A stretch of 41,913 nucleotides of DNA from Hydrogenophaga sp. (GTDB lineage Bacteria; Pseudomonadota; Gammaproteobacteria; Burkholderiales; Burkholderiaceae_C), in assembly GCF_022844385.1 (NCBI RefSeq), contig NZ_JALHLX010000020.1:1-41913 (forward strand), given 5' to 3'. The notes beneath the pieces are model-generated. The model did no database searches. It was not told where the DNA came from and saw only the letters and a list, made by a program, of their open reading frames with translations. Within the stretch, counting starts at the first letter, position 1. Each line of letters begins with the position of its first letter. This document shows, piece by piece, positions 1 to 9,182 of the stretch. A program made the translations under genes and the position numbers.

Positions 1-1215
1 TTCAACGGCAGCGACTACACCATCCCCGGCTTCATGGTGTGGATGGCGGTGCTCTACTGCGCGTTCGGCAGCGTGATCACCCACTACATCGGCCGCCCGC
101 AGATCGCGCTCAACTTCAAGCAGCAGCGCTATGAAGCCGACTTCCGCCACCACCTGGTGAGGGTGCGCGAGTACAGCGAATCGATCGCGCTCGACAAAGG
201 AGAGCCGGTGGAACGCCAGCAGCTCGGCCTTCGTTTTGCCGACGTGCTGGCCAACTACTTCAAGCTCATCAACGCCCAGAAACGCCTGACCTGGTTCACC
301 GTGGGCTTCGGCCAGGCCGCCGTGGTGTTCCCCTTTGTCGTGGCCGCGCCGCGTTTTTTCAGTGGCGCCATCCAGCTCGGCGAACTGATCCAGATCTCGT
401 CGGCCTTCGGCCGTGTTCAGGACTCCCTGTCCTGGTTCGTCGACAACTACAGCAGCCTGGCCGCCTGGCGCGCCACCACCGACCGCATCACCAGCTTTGA
501 GGAAAGCTTTCAGGCCCTGCAAGCCCCCGAAGCCGCCACCGCCGCCCAGACCAACACACAGGACGCGCTGGCCATCGACGACCTGCAGCTCGCGCTGCCC
601 GGTGGCGTTGCCTTGCTCGCAGTGCACGGTCTGCAGGTGTCGCCGGGCGACACGGTGCTGGTCAAAGGCCCGTCGGGCAGTGGCAAGTCCACCCTATTCC
701 GTGGTCTGGCGGGCATCTGGCCTTGGGCAGAGCGCAGCCTGCGCACGCCGGCGGGTTTTGCCGACAAGGTCATGTTCCTGCCGCAGCGGCCCTACTTCCC
801 GCAAGGCTCGCTGCGCGACGCCCTGGCCTACCCCGAACCGGCCGACCGCTACAGCGACGCCGACCTGCAACAGGCTTTGCGACAAGCGTTGCTGCCCGCG
901 CTGGCTGAGCGGCTCGATGAGCTCGACACCTGGGGCCAGAAGCTCTCGGGCGGCGAACAACAACGCCTGGCCATTGCCCGCGCCCTGCTCAAGAAACCGC
1001 GCTGGCTGTTCGTGGACGAAGCCACCAGCGCACTGGACGAAGCGGCAGAGGCCACGCTGTATGCACGGCTGCAGGAACTGGTGAAAGAGAGCAATGGCGC
1101 GCTGGTGTCCATCGCGCACCGGCCGGGGGTGGCTGCGTTTCACGAAACGCTTTGGACGTTCACGCCCGATGCGACGGGGCAGGCGCGCTACAGGTTGGCG
1201 GTTTCGCCCACGTAA
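1..1215 (+). CDS. ABC transporter permease/ATP-binding protein, SbmA/YddA-like, 3' part
   Basis: The frame is open from base 1, so the N-terminus lies outside the window; about 404 residues are visible. The first half carries the end of a membrane domain of the SbmA/BacA/YddA type ([21 protein letters not shown] resembles the family's cytoplasmic loop). The second half is a nucleotide-binding domain. Counting from the Met at base 34, Walker [10 protein letters not shown] is near residues 212-220, the signature LSGGEQQR near 304-311, Walker [14 protein letters not shown] near 324-336, and the switch His in SIAHRP near 359-364. Family members are inner-membrane exporters or importers of peptides, cobalamin or lipids; the substrate cannot be told from sequence. 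Its 3' end overlaps the convergent queC by 28 bases. The family call is firm; the substrate is unknown. Confidence 0.88.
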   Translation, partial: FNGSDYTIPGFMVWMAVLYCAFGSVITHYIGRPQIALNFKQQRYEADFRHHLVRVREYSESIALDKGEPVERQQLGLRFADVLANYFKLINAQKRLTWFTVGFGQAAVVFPFVVAAPRFFSGAIQLGELIQISSAFGRVQDSLSWFVDNYSSLAAWRATTDRITSFEESFQALQAPEAATAAQTNTQDALAIDDLQLALPGGVALLAVHGLQVSPGDTVLVKGPSGSGKSTLFRGLAGIWPWAERSLRTPAGFADKVMFLPQRPYFPQGSLRDALAYPEPADRYSDADLQQALRQALLPALAERLDELDTWGQKLSGGEQQRLAIARALLKKPRWLFVDEATSALDEAAEATLYARLQELVKESNGALVSIAHRPGVAAFHETLWTFTPDATGQARYRLAVSPT

Positions 1216-1925
1216 CCCACCCATCCCCGCGCCCGCAACTCACAAGCCGGGCAGCTTCCACACCCATAGCCCCACGCATGCCGGTGCTCGCGGTCGCCGA
1301 GGTAGCAGGTGTGGGTGTGTTCCACGATCAGGTCCACCAGCGTTTGGCCGCCCAGACTTTCGGCCAGGCGCCAGGTGGCGGCTTTGTCGATCCACATGAG
1401 CGGGGTGTCGATCAGGAAGCGGTGGTCCATGCCGAGGGAGAGCGCCACCTGCAGCGCTTTCATGGTGTCGTCGCGGCAGTCGGGGTAGCCTGAAAAATCG
1501 GTTTCGCAGACGCCGGTGACGATGACCTGGATGCCGCGGCGGTAGGCCAGCGCGGCGGCGAGCGTGAGGAACAGCAGGTTGCGACCAGGCACGAAGGTGT
1601 TGGGCACGCCGTTTTCTTCCATGCGAAAGGCCATGTCGCGCGTCAAGGAGGTTTCGCTCACCTTGCCGAGCACCGCGAGGTCGAGCACGTGGTCTTCGCC
1701 CAGGCGATCGGCCCAGACCGGAAAACGTTCGCGCAGTTCGCGCAGCACCACGGGGCGGGCCACCATTTCCACGCTGTGGCGCTGGCCGTAGTCGAAGCCC
1801 AGGGTTTCGACGCGCGGGAAGCGTTCGAGTGCGTGGGCGAGGCAGGTGGTGGAGTCTTGCCCGCCGGAGAACAGCACCAAGGCGCTGGTGTGGTGGGGGG
1901 TGTTGTGAGCGGTGGCGGTGGTCAT
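1188..1925 (-). CDS. queC: 7-cyano-7-deazaguanine synthase QueC
   Basis: Makes preQ0 from 7-carboxy-7-deazaguanine, ammonia and ATP in the cytosol, a step toward queuosine in tRNA. The PP-loop SGGQDS is at about residues 20-25 and the C-terminal zinc site is the characteristic Cys cluster CYLGD...[17 protein letters not shown]. The ATG at 1925 (MTTATAHN) was chosen; an in-frame ATG at 1934 is equally possible because neither has a strong ribosome site. The open frame continues upstream only through a palindromic intergenic repeat, which argues against a longer start. At 245 residues it is slightly long for the family: a tail of about ten residues ([10 protein letters not shown]) follows the usual ARGW end and is read from DNA shared with the convergent ABC gene. 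Confidence 0.93.
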   Translation of the reverse strand: MTTATAHNTPHHTSALVLFSGGQDSTTCLAHALERFPRVETLGFDYGQRHSVEMVARPVVLRELRERFPVWADRLGEDHVLDLAVLGKVSETSLTRDMAFRMEENGVPNTFVPGRNLLFLTLAAALAYRRGIQVIVTGVCETDFSGYPDCRDDTMKALQVALSLGMDHRFLIDTPLMWIDKAATWRLAESLGGQTLVDLIVEHTHTCYLGDREHRHAWGYGCGSCPACELRARGWVGYVGETANL

Positions 1926-1959
1926 GGCCGGCATCGTAGCGCGCGGGCCCTCACCCCTG

Positions 1960-1980
1960 CCCTCTCCCAGAGGGAGAGGG
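1960..1980. repeat. Short intergenic palindrome (REP-like)
   Basis: Perfect 9-base arms CCCTCTCCC and GGGAGAGGG with a 3-base loop, between queC and the HDOD gene. This pyrimidine/purine palindrome looks like the short dispersed intergenic repeats common in GC-rich proteobacteria (general knowledge; not checked here). It could fold as a hairpin in transcripts leaving the HDOD gene, but no T-run follows on the minus strand, so it is not called a standard terminator. Confidence 0.6.
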
Positions 1981-1994
1981 AGCAAACCCACGCC

Positions 1995-3236
1995 TCAGAT
2001 CATGCGTTCCGAACGCACGCCCGCGTGATCGCGGCTGGTGGCCAGCATGCGGATGAGCGCGCGGTTGGCCTGCTCCAGGCTCACGTCGTTGCGGTCGCAC
2101 ACCGCGCTCAGGCGGTGCAGCTGGTTGGGTTCGCCCTGGGCGCGTGCCACGTCGAGCAGCGGGTGGTAGGGCCCGTCGTGGCGCAGCACCGCGTCGTACA
2201 AACGGCCCGAGAGCGGCAGCTTGTGCAGCAGTTCGGCCAGCGGTGCGTGCAGCAGTTTGTCGAGCTGGGCGAACAGCGCGGTGGTGTAGACCTCCAGCCG
2301 CAGGTTGTCTTCAGAGCCGGTGGCCAGCAGGTGCTGCGCCAGGCGCGCGCGCATGACCATGGCGGCTCGCACGGGCTGCAGGTCGTTGTCGGTTTCGCTG
2401 CCGGGCGCTTGTTCGAACAGCCAGCGACCGAGTTCGCGAAAGCCCAGCATCATGAGGGCGTGGCGCAGCGATCCGATTTCGTGGCGGCCACCATAAGCGG
2501 CCGAGTTCACCAGCAGCAGGATGCGGTAGACCAGCACCGGGTCTTGCCGCACGAGACGTTCCAGGCGTTCGAGCGAGCAGTCGTCGTTGATGGCCTGCAG
2601 GATCTGGCGGATCACGCGCGGGTCGCACGAGACGGGATGGTGGCGGTGAGCGAGCAACACGTCGGCGTCGGGCCAGCCGAGCAGGCCCCAGGCGCCGGCG
2701 TCGTCCAGCAGGTGGCGGGCCAGGGTCTGGGTCTGCACGCCCTGGTAAAGCTGCGCGGGCGGCAAGCCCTGGCTGCGCTGGTGCAGGCCGGGGGTGGATT
2801 GGGCCTGCAGGAGCTCGGTGGCCTCTTGCGGGCTGAGCTGCAGCAGGTTGCGCACATCGAACCCGACAGAGGGACCTTGCCGCAGCGTTTGCAGGTCGGT
2901 GCGACGGACCAGCCGGTGCCCGAGCCGGTTGGCCACCGACAGGGCGGCCAGGGTTTCGGGGGCTTCAAACGGCGCGGCGGGCACTTCCAGCCAGGTGTTG
3001 TGCACCGGGGCGCAAGACAGCGCCTGTTGCAGCAGCCGCGGGGAATCGATGGCGATGACGAGCACCGGCGCGCTTTCGGGCCAGTCGTCGCCCAGCGCCT
3101 GCATGAGGTGGGCGGCGTCGACTGCGGCGGCGTGGATGGGGTGCACACACAGGCGCACGGCGGCCAGCTGGCGCTCGCGGTTCCACACCGGCTCGTAGCC
3201 GAGGGCCAGGCTGTCCAGAACGGTATGGCTCAACAT
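1995..3236 (-). CDS. HDOD-domain signalling protein with degenerate EAL-like N-terminus
   Basis: A 413-residue protein. The N-terminal half (YEPVWNRERQLAAVRLCVHP...) resembles a degraded EAL-type fold as in YuxH-like EAL-HDOD proteins, without the EAL catalytic motif. The middle is an HDOD domain (about residues 205-290: ILQAINDDCSLERLERLVRQ followed by DPVLVYRILLLVNSAAYG and SLRHALMMLGFRELGRW), a non-catalytic HD-like output module. No signal peptide or membrane segment is seen. It starts 10 bases after the flgL stop on the same strand, so it is very likely the last gene of the flg operon. HDOD proteins elsewhere act in motility, chemotaxis and regulatory signalling; a link to the flagellum here is inferred from position. 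Its precise role is unknown. Confidence 0.82.
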   Translation of the reverse strand: MLSHTVLDSLALGYEPVWNRERQLAAVRLCVHPIHAAAVDAAHLMQALGDDWPESAPVLVIAIDSPRLLQQALSCAPVHNTWLEVPAAPFEAPETLAALSVANRLGHRLVRRTDLQTLRQGPSVGFDVRNLLQLSPQEATELLQAQSTPGLHQRSQGLPPAQLYQGVQTQTLARHLLDDAGAWGLLGWPDADVLLAHRHHPVSCDPRVIRQILQAINDDCSLERLERLVRQDPVLVYRILLLVNSAAYGGRHEIGSLRHALMMLGFRELGRWLFEQAPGSETDNDLQPVRAAMVMRARLAQHLLATGSEDNLRLEVYTTALFAQLDKLLHAPLAELLHKLPLSGRLYDAVLRHDGPYHPLLDVARAQGEPNQLHRLSAVCDRNDVSLEQANRALIRMLATSRDHAGVRSERMI

Positions 3237-3246
3237 GGGGTTGCGT

Positions 3247-4467
3247 TCAATTGATCACCTGGAACAGGGACAGACGCTGCACCTGCGCGTACGACTTGAG
3301 CGCAGCCTCCAGGCCGAGCTGCTGGGCCTGGAAGTCCGAAATTCCCTTGACCATGTCGAGGTCCTCCAGGCGGGATTTTTCGGTCTTGAGGTCGACACTG
3401 CGGTCTTCCATCAAGGTGTCCAGCGAGTCGCCGCGGTTGAGCCATTCGCCCGCGCGACCACGGGCCAGCAACACGCGGTCGTGCCCGGCGTCGATTTCGG
3501 TGATGGTGCGCGCGAGCTCCTGGGTGCGGTGGGCGCCGTTGTTCGCGCCGGTGTAGCGCAGGGCCGCTATGGCGTCCTGCACCACGCTGAAGATGTCGGT
3601 GTTGGTGCTGGGCACCAGGTCGATCTGGTCGCCCGCGGCGGGTTGGCCATTCATCTGCAGCGACTGGCCGTCGAATTCGATGGTCATGCCGTTGGTGTAC
3701 GGCACGCCGGTCTGGCCGGGCATGGGGTTGGCGGCGGGCGTGGTGACGTTGGTCACGGTGTATTGCATGGCCCCGGCCACCTGGGCAAAGTCGATGCGGT
3801 ATTCGTCGCCGGTGAGCACGGTCGGGTTGGTGACTTCGCCCACGCTGGTGCTCACGCTGCCGGTGTTGCCGCCGTCCAGGCTGAGCGTGAAGTTGCCGTT
3901 GCCCTGGGGCACACGCATCCAGATGGCGTTGCCATCAAGCGCCTGCGGCAGCGAGGTGTTGCCGGCGGCGGCCTGGCCGCGCTGGCCGTTGAACTGAACG
4001 CCGTTGCCGCTGGGGTCGTAGAGGTCCACAAACGGGGTGGCCGAACCGCCCAGGCCACCAAAGAGCGTGCGCCCGGAGTTGTCCTTGAGGTTGGCCACGC
4101 CAATCATCTGTTCGCGCAAACCTTCGAGCTGGCGCGCAATGTCTTCGCGTTCGCTCGGCCCGTAGGTGGCGTTGCCCGCACCCACCAGCAGGTCGCGCAC
4201 CTTCTGGATGAGTTCGCCCGATTCGGCCAGGCCGCTTTCGGCCTGCTGCAGGCTGCTGCGGGCAGTGTCGAGCGAACGCAGGTCGGCCTGCGTGCGCGAG
4301 AGGCGGTTCTGCGCGGTTTCGGCCAGCGTGGCAGCCACCGGGTCGTCGCTGGCCTTCTGCACGCGCTTGCCGGTGGCGATTTTTTCCTGCTGGGACGCCA
4401 GTTCGGCCTGGCGGCGCGCGAGCAGGCTCACGGTGTTGTCGTAGCTGTTGGCGGTGGCAATGCGCAT
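3247..4467 (-). CDS. flgL: Flagellar hook-filament junction protein FlgL (HAP3)
   Basis: Forms the second junction ring between hook and filament outside the cell; exported by the flagellar type III apparatus. The 406 residues begin with the typical MRIATANSYDNTVSLLARRQAELASQQEKI-type heptad helix and end with a flagellin-like helix (KSRLEDLDMVKGISDFQAQQLGLEAALKSYAQVQRLSLFQ), the paired coiled coils of the D0/D1 domains. The middle is a variable D2-type region rich in Gly, Thr and Asn. It follows flgK by 34 bases and precedes the HDOD gene by 10 bases in the flg operon. The length fits betaproteobacterial FlgL. No signal peptide, as expected. Confidence 0.95.
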   Translation of the reverse strand: MRIATANSYDNTVSLLARRQAELASQQEKIATGKRVQKASDDPVAATLAETAQNRLSRTQADLRSLDTARSSLQQAESGLAESGELIQKVRDLLVGAGNATYGPSEREDIARQLEGLREQMIGVANLKDNSGRTLFGGLGGSATPFVDLYDPSGNGVQFNGQRGQAAAGNTSLPQALDGNAIWMRVPQGNGNFTLSLDGGNTGSVSTSVGEVTNPTVLTGDEYRIDFAQVAGAMQYTVTNVTTPAANPMPGQTGVPYTNGMTIEFDGQSLQMNGQPAAGDQIDLVPSTNTDIFSVVQDAIAALRYTGANNGAHRTQELARTITEIDAGHDRVLLARGRAGEWLNRGDSLDTLMEDRSVDLKTEKSRLEDLDMVKGISDFQAQQLGLEAALKSYAQVQRLSLFQVIN

Positions 4468-4501
4468 GGGGAGCTCCAGTCAGGTCGGGTCGGCGCAGGG
4501 C

Positions 4502-6421
4502 TCAGCGGCCGACCGTGGCCAGCAGGCTGTCGAAGGTGCTTTGGGCAATCTGGAGAAACTTGGCCGAGGCCTGGTAGGCCTGCTGGTACTGCAGCAGGCG
4601 CGCGGCCTCTTCGTCCAGGTTCACGCCCGACACGTTGGTGCGCGCGGTCTCGGCCGAGGTGGCGATCTGCGCAGAGAACTCGGTGGCGAACTTCGCGCCC
4701 TGCACACGGGTGCCGACGTCGGAGAACAGGCTCACATAACCGTCGGCCAGGGCCACCCCTTCAAAGGTCGGGCGGTCGCGCAGGGCCAGCACGGCGGCGG
4801 CGTTGCCCGCGTTCTGCGCGATGGAGCCCGGAGGTGCCGGGTCGATGTTGAAGCTGTCGCCTGCGCCGGGGCTGCCGCGCAAGGTGAGGCTCCAGCCGTT
4901 GAGCACGATGGCCTCACCGGGTTTGAAGTTGTAGCTCGCGGGCGGGCCCACGTTGTCGGGCGGCGGGTTGCCCGGGCCCAGGCCGGTGGCGACATAGGTG
5001 CCGTCGGCCTGGAAGGTGATGCTCACCGGGTCGGTGAGGTTGGCCGAGTTGGACACGGCATACAGGCTCTCCACGCTCAGGCCACCGCCGTTGCTCACAC
5101 CCGGTGTCACCATCACCGGGCTGGCCGCGGCCAGGCGGTCGGGCGAGCCGATGGCCACCTGCAGGTTGCGCGCGGCAGCCTCGAACGGCCGGATCAGGAT
5201 GCGGTCGCCCACGGCGGCAGCGCCGGCGTCGATGTTGAACGTGAGACCGTCCTTGTTGAATGCGGTGGGCGGTACGGCAAACGAGGTGCTGTCGCCGTCG
5301 GACAAACGCACCACGCTCACGCTGCCAGCGGAGAAACGCATCTCGTAGTCCGACGCCATCAGGGCGGTGGGGTCGTTCACGCTGGCGCTCACCTGCGCGG
5401 TGCCGGTGTTGGCCGGGTTCGTCTTGCCCAGTGCCGCCGCCGGTGGAATGAAAAAGTCCTGGCCCGGGTTGCCTTGCAGGTCCACACCGAGCGCGTGCTG
5501 GTTGTTGACCGTGGTGGCCGAGGCCAGCGCCAGGCGGCCCAGCTGGTTCTGCACCGCGACGAGGTCCTTGGTCAGGAAGGTCATCAGACCCGACAGCTCA
5601 CCGCCGCCCAGCGTGGCTTCCGACAACGGTGTGGCCACACCGCCCTGCACGAAAGACAAGGCGATGCGCGAGTTGTCGATGGGGTCGGGATTCACCGCGA
5701 GCCGGTTGGCGCTCTGACCCAGCACCAGCGGCTGGCTGCCGGCCACGAACACGCTCACCGAGCCGTCCTTGTTGGTCACCGGACTGGTCTGGATGTGTTT
5801 GCTGAGTTCGCCCAGCAACTGGTCGCGCTGGTCGAACAGGTCGTTGGGCGTGTGCGTGCTGCCGCTCGATTCGATGATCTTCTGGTTCACCTTGGCCAGG
5901 TCTTGCGCGAGACCGTTGACCACGTCGACCGAACCCTTCACCTGCTGCTGCGTGCTGAGCGCCAGTGCGTCGAGCTGGCTGGCGGTGTTGCGCAGGCGGC
6001 TGGCAAATTCTTCGCCCTTGGCGATCACCACCACGCGGGCGGTGAGGTTGCTGGGCGACGAAGAAACGTCGGCCCAGGCGTTGAGGGTGTCGTTGAGCGC
6101 GGCGCCGAGGCCGGTGGTGCCGAGCGGAAACGCGCCTTCCAGCGCTTGCAGGCGCGAGTAACGCAGGGCGTCGGCCGCCGCCACGGAGCCCGCCATCTGC
6201 GCCTCGCGCGTGAGATAGGCGTTGTGCGAGCGTTCGACGGTGGCGATCTCCATGCCCTTGCCGAAGAAGCCATTGCCCATCTGCTGGTAGCCCGAGGTCT
6301 GCTGCAGCACGTTCTGGCGCGAATAGCCGGGCGTGTTGACGTTGGCAATGTTGTTGCCGATGACCTGCAGGGCCGCCAGGTTGGCGTTGAGGGCGCGGGC
6401 GCCGATGTTGAGTGCAGACAT
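4502..6421 (-). CDS. flgK: Flagellar hook-associated protein FlgK (HAP1)
   Basis: First hook-filament junction protein. The N-terminus MSALNIGARALNANLAALQVIGNNIANVNTPGYSRQN carries the rod/hook family signature (ANxNTPGYSRQ), and the C-terminus GVNLDEEAARLLQYQQAYQASAKFLQIAQSTFDSLLATVGR is the classic FlgK end. The 639 residues include a long variable surface region between. It lies 10 bases after flgJ. FlgK, FlgL and FliD are export cargo with dedicated chaperones; FlgN, encoded at 14.9 kb, is the FlgK/FlgL chaperone in well-studied systems. Confidence 0.97.
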   Translation of the reverse strand: MSALNIGARALNANLAALQVIGNNIANVNTPGYSRQNVLQQTSGYQQMGNGFFGKGMEIATVERSHNAYLTREAQMAGSVAAADALRYSRLQALEGAFPLGTTGLGAALNDTLNAWADVSSSPSNLTARVVVIAKGEEFASRLRNTASQLDALALSTQQQVKGSVDVVNGLAQDLAKVNQKIIESSGSTHTPNDLFDQRDQLLGELSKHIQTSPVTNKDGSVSVFVAGSQPLVLGQSANRLAVNPDPIDNSRIALSFVQGGVATPLSEATLGGGELSGLMTFLTKDLVAVQNQLGRLALASATTVNNQHALGVDLQGNPGQDFFIPPAAALGKTNPANTGTAQVSASVNDPTALMASDYEMRFSAGSVSVVRLSDGDSTSFAVPPTAFNKDGLTFNIDAGAAAVGDRILIRPFEAAARNLQVAIGSPDRLAAASPVMVTPGVSNGGGLSVESLYAVSNSANLTDPVSITFQADGTYVATGLGPGNPPPDNVGPPASYNFKPGEAIVLNGWSLTLRGSPGAGDSFNIDPAPPGSIAQNAGNAAAVLALRDRPTFEGVALADGYVSLFSDVGTRVQGAKFATEFSAQIATSAETARTNVSGVNLDEEAARLLQYQQAYQASAKFLQIAQSTFDSLLATVGR

Positions 6422-6431
6422 GGGTGGGTCC

Positions 6432-7301
6432 TCAGCCCTGAGCGCGTTGCAGGCTCAGCGTGGTGTTGATGGCGCGGCTGAGTTTGGCGGCGTACTGGGG
6501 GTCGGTGGCGTAGCCGGCTTTCTGCAGGCCGGCGGCAAAGCCCTGCACCGAACCGAGCTGGTCCATGACCTTGTCGTAGCGCGGGCTGTTGCCGATGAGG
6601 CTGGCGTAGTCGCGGAACGAATCGGCGTAAGAGTCGTAGGCGCGGAACTTCGCGGTGACCTTGCGCGGCTCGCCGTTGATGTATTCGGTGGTGGTGATCT
6701 CGGCGACCTTGCCCTTCCAGCCGCCGGTGGCCTTGATGCCGAAGAGGTTGTGCGACGGCGTGCCGTCGGCGTGGCGGATCTCGCTCCTGCCCCAGCCGGT
6801 CTCGTGGCCGGCCTGGCCGATCATGTAGCTGGCCGGAATGCCGGACTCGCGCGCCACGGCGGCGGCGGCCTGGCTGTGCTGCTCCACAAAGCCCGCCTGG
6901 CGCGGGCCGGCGCTGGCGCGGCCCACCGTGCTGACGTCGCTGGTGCCTGGCAGTGCATCGGTTGCACCCGCCTTCTCGGCTGCGTTGTTCTGCATCTGTT
7001 TGCCGAGCTGGCGCTCGATGGCTTCGGACAAACCTCCGGGCAGGCCCGAGAGCTGCACCGCAAACTGCTGGTCCAGCAGATCGGTGCCGAGGTCGCTGCC
7101 CTCGCCGTCCATGAGACCCGACTTCTGCGTGGCCTCGCGCATGCTCTTGATGAGCTCGCGCATGAACAGCGATTCAAACTGCTTGGCCGCCTCCTTGAGC
7201 GCGGCCTTGTCGTTGCCCTTGCCCGCGCCGTACCGAAGCGCGTTGAGCGCTGTGGGGTCGGCCGCGAGGCCGTTGCTGGACAGGGCGCTGGTCGGGTTCA
7301 C
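6432..7301 (-). CDS. flgJ: Flagellar rod-capping muramidase FlgJ
   Basis: A 289-residue two-domain protein. The N-terminal rod-binding domain (about residues 30-100: AAKQFESLFMRELIKSMREA, DLLDQQFAVQL) caps the growing rod. The C-terminal glucosaminidase-type domain (about 135-285) cuts peptidoglycan so the rod can pass; the likely catalytic Glu is E167 in GQAGHETGWG, with the LFGIKA motif shortly after. Start is a GTG with GAGGTG before it, placed 1 base after the flgI stop, so translation is probably coupled. This dual-domain form is typical of beta- and gammaproteobacteria; single-domain versions occur elsewhere. Confidence 0.96.
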   Translation of the reverse strand: MNPTSALSSNGLAADPTALNALRYGAGKGNDKAALKEAAKQFESLFMRELIKSMREATQKSGLMDGEGSDLGTDLLDQQFAVQLSGLPGGLSEAIERQLGKQMQNNAAEKAGATDALPGTSDVSTVGRASAGPRQAGFVEQHSQAAAAVARESGIPASYMIGQAGHETGWGRSEIRHADGTPSHNLFGIKATGGWKGKVAEITTTEYINGEPRKVTAKFRAYDSYADSFRDYASLIGNSPRYDKVMDQLGSVQGFAAGLQKAGYATDPQYAAKLSRAINTTLSLQRAQG

Positions 7302-7302
7302 G

Positions 7303-8427
7303 TCAGATCACCTCGAGCTCGGCGTTCATGGCACCGGAAGCCTTGATGGCCTGCAGGATGGCCAGCAGGTCTTGCGGCGTGGCGCCGAGCGAATTGAGTG
7401 CGCGCACCACGTCGGCGAGCTGCGGCGCGGTGTCGAGCTTGATCAGCGATCCCTTGTCCTGGCTGATCTGGATGTTGGCCTGCTCGGTCACCACGGTCTG
7501 GCCGCCGGTGGACAAGGCATTGGGCTGGCTGATCACCGGCGTGGAGCTGATGCTCACCGAGAGGTTGCCGTGCGACACGGCACAAGCGCCCAGGCTCACG
7601 GCCTGGTTCATCACGATGGAGCCGGTGCGCGAATTGATGATCACGCGGGCCATGGGGATGGCGGCGTCCAGGCGGATCTCTTCCACCTTGGCGAGAAAAC
7701 CCACGCGGGCACCTGGATCTGCCGGCGCGCGCAGGCGCACCACCCGGCCGTCGACCGCGCTGGCCACACCGGCGCCCATGGTGCGGTTGATCGCGTCGGT
7801 CACACGGCTGGCGGTCTGGAAGTCGCTCGAATTCAAGCCCAGGTCGATGGTCTCGCCCAGCGCAAACGGCGTGGCCACGGCACGCTCCACCTGCGCGCCA
7901 CCGGGCACTCGGCCGGCGCTCAGGTGGTTGATCTGCACCTTGCTGCCGCCGGCGGAAGCACCCGCGCCACCCACCAGCAGGTTGCCCTGGGCGAGTGCGT
8001 AGATTTCACCGTCGGCACCCTTGAGCGGCGTGGTGATCAGCGTGCCGCCGCGCAGCGATTTGGAATTGCCGATGGAGGACACCGTGACGTCGATGGTCTG
8101 ACCGGGCTGGGCAAAGGCGGGCAGCTGTGCTGTGACCAGCACGGCTGCCACGTTCTTCAGCTGCATGTTGGAGCCCGGCGGCAGCGAAAGACCGAGCTGC
8201 TGCAGGTAGTTGTTCATGCTCTGCGCGGTGTAGGGCATCTGCGTGGTCTGGTCGCCCGTGCCGTCCAGGCCCACCACAAGGCCGTAGCCGGTGAGCTGGT
8301 TGCTGCGCACGCCCTGCACCGCCGCGATCTCCTTGATGCGGATCGACTGGGCGGCGGCGGGCCAGGCCATGGTGAGTGAAACCAGGGCCAGGGCCAACAA
8401 ACGCAAGGGGGAGAGAGATGACTTCAC
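7303..8427 (-). CDS. flgI: Flagellar P-ring protein FlgI
   Basis: Periplasmic subunit of the P ring around the rod in peptidoglycan. The GTG at 8427 was chosen because GAGGA stands 8 bases upstream and it gives a clean Sec signal peptide (KSSLSPLRLLALALVSLTMAWPAAA, cut before Gln); an ATG at 8460 would add 11 residues that spoil it. The mature part has the family blocks RIKEIAAVQGVRSNQLTGYGLVVGL, GTGDQT, and SISSTPVISQPN. 374 residues, as usual. P-ring assembly depends on FlgA, encoded at 13.7 kb. Confidence 0.96.
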   Translation of the reverse strand: MKSSLSPLRLLALALVSLTMAWPAAAQSIRIKEIAAVQGVRSNQLTGYGLVVGLDGTGDQTTQMPYTAQSMNNYLQQLGLSLPPGSNMQLKNVAAVLVTAQLPAFAQPGQTIDVTVSSIGNSKSLRGGTLITTPLKGADGEIYALAQGNLLVGGAGASAGGSKVQINHLSAGRVPGGAQVERAVATPFALGETIDLGLNSSDFQTASRVTDAINRTMGAGVASAVDGRVVRLRAPADPGARVGFLAKVEEIRLDAAIPMARVIINSRTGSIVMNQAVSLGACAVSHGNLSVSISSTPVISQPNALSTGGQTVVTEQANIQISQDKGSLIKLDTAPQLADVVRALNSLGATPQDLLAILQAIKASGAMNAELEVI

Positions 8428-8472
8428 CGCAAATTCCTCAGTGGGCAGAACGAGACCCATTGTGGTCAGAGG

Positions 8473-9162
8473 TCAGAAAGGGATAACGCTCAAAAAGAAC
8501 CGTGCCAACCAGCCAATTGCCATCGCTTCACCCTGCGCGCCGCGTCCACGCGACTCCACGCGCACGTTGGCCATCTGGGTCGAGGCCACGGTGTTGCCCG
8601 ATCGGATGTGACGCGGATCGACCGTGCCCGAGAAACGCAACACGTCCACGTTCTGGTTCACGCCGATCTGCTTCTCGCCCACGACCACCAGGTGGCCGTT
8701 GGGCAGGACTTCCTGCACCGTGGTGGTGATGGAGCCCGAGAAGTTGTTGTTGTTCTGGTTCTTGCCGTCGCCGGAGAAGCTGTTGTCCGACTGCGCGCCG
8801 ATGTTGAGCTTGTCGAGCAGCGGGGTCTTGAGGAACGGGAAGGCCGAGACGCCGCCCGAGATCTCGCCGCTGCGGTCGATCGAGGCCGACGAGGTCTGGC
8901 TGGCGTTGAGCCGCTCGGTGATCTGCACCGTGAGCGTGTCGCCGGGCAGGCGCGCGCGTGGGTCTTCGAACGCAGGCCGGTAGTTGGCGGCGCGGAACAG
9001 GCTGCCGCTGGGTGCGGTGCTCGCCGTGTTCACCGGGTTGGCCGTGGGCGCCACCTGGGTGTAGGTCACGGGTTTGGCCGGCTCGAGGTCGACCCTGGTG
9101 CTCATGGTTTCGCAACCGGTGGCGAGCACGGCCAGGGTCAGCACACAGGCAAGACGGAACAT
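8473..9162 (-). CDS. flgH: Flagellar L-ring lipoprotein FlgH
   Basis: Outer-membrane lipoprotein forming the L ring. The lipobox LATGC puts the lipidated Cys at residue 17 after a short hydrophobic signal. Family motifs include SLFRAANYRPAFEDPRARLPGDTLTVQI and a C-terminal VASTQMANVRVESRGRG block, with the protein ending in a hydrophobic stretch. 229 residues, normal for the family. It sits 20 bases after flgG and 45 before flgI. Confidence 0.96.
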   Translation of the reverse strand: MFRLACVLTLAVLATGCETMSTRVDLEPAKPVTYTQVAPTANPVNTASTAPSGSLFRAANYRPAFEDPRARLPGDTLTVQITERLNASQTSSASIDRSGEISGGVSAFPFLKTPLLDKLNIGAQSDNSFSGDGKNQNNNNFSGSITTTVQEVLPNGHLVVVGEKQIGVNQNVDVLRFSGTVDPRHIRSGNTVASTQMANVRVESRGRGAQGEAMAIGWLARFFLSVIPF

Positions 9163-9182
9163 GGTGGTTTCTCCGTTCAGGA

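Noticed and set aside
4448-6469. 673-codon open frame on the plus strand opposite flgK
   Set aside because: Shadow of flgK; composition is typical of antisense GC-rich frames and no ribosome site or family motif was seen.
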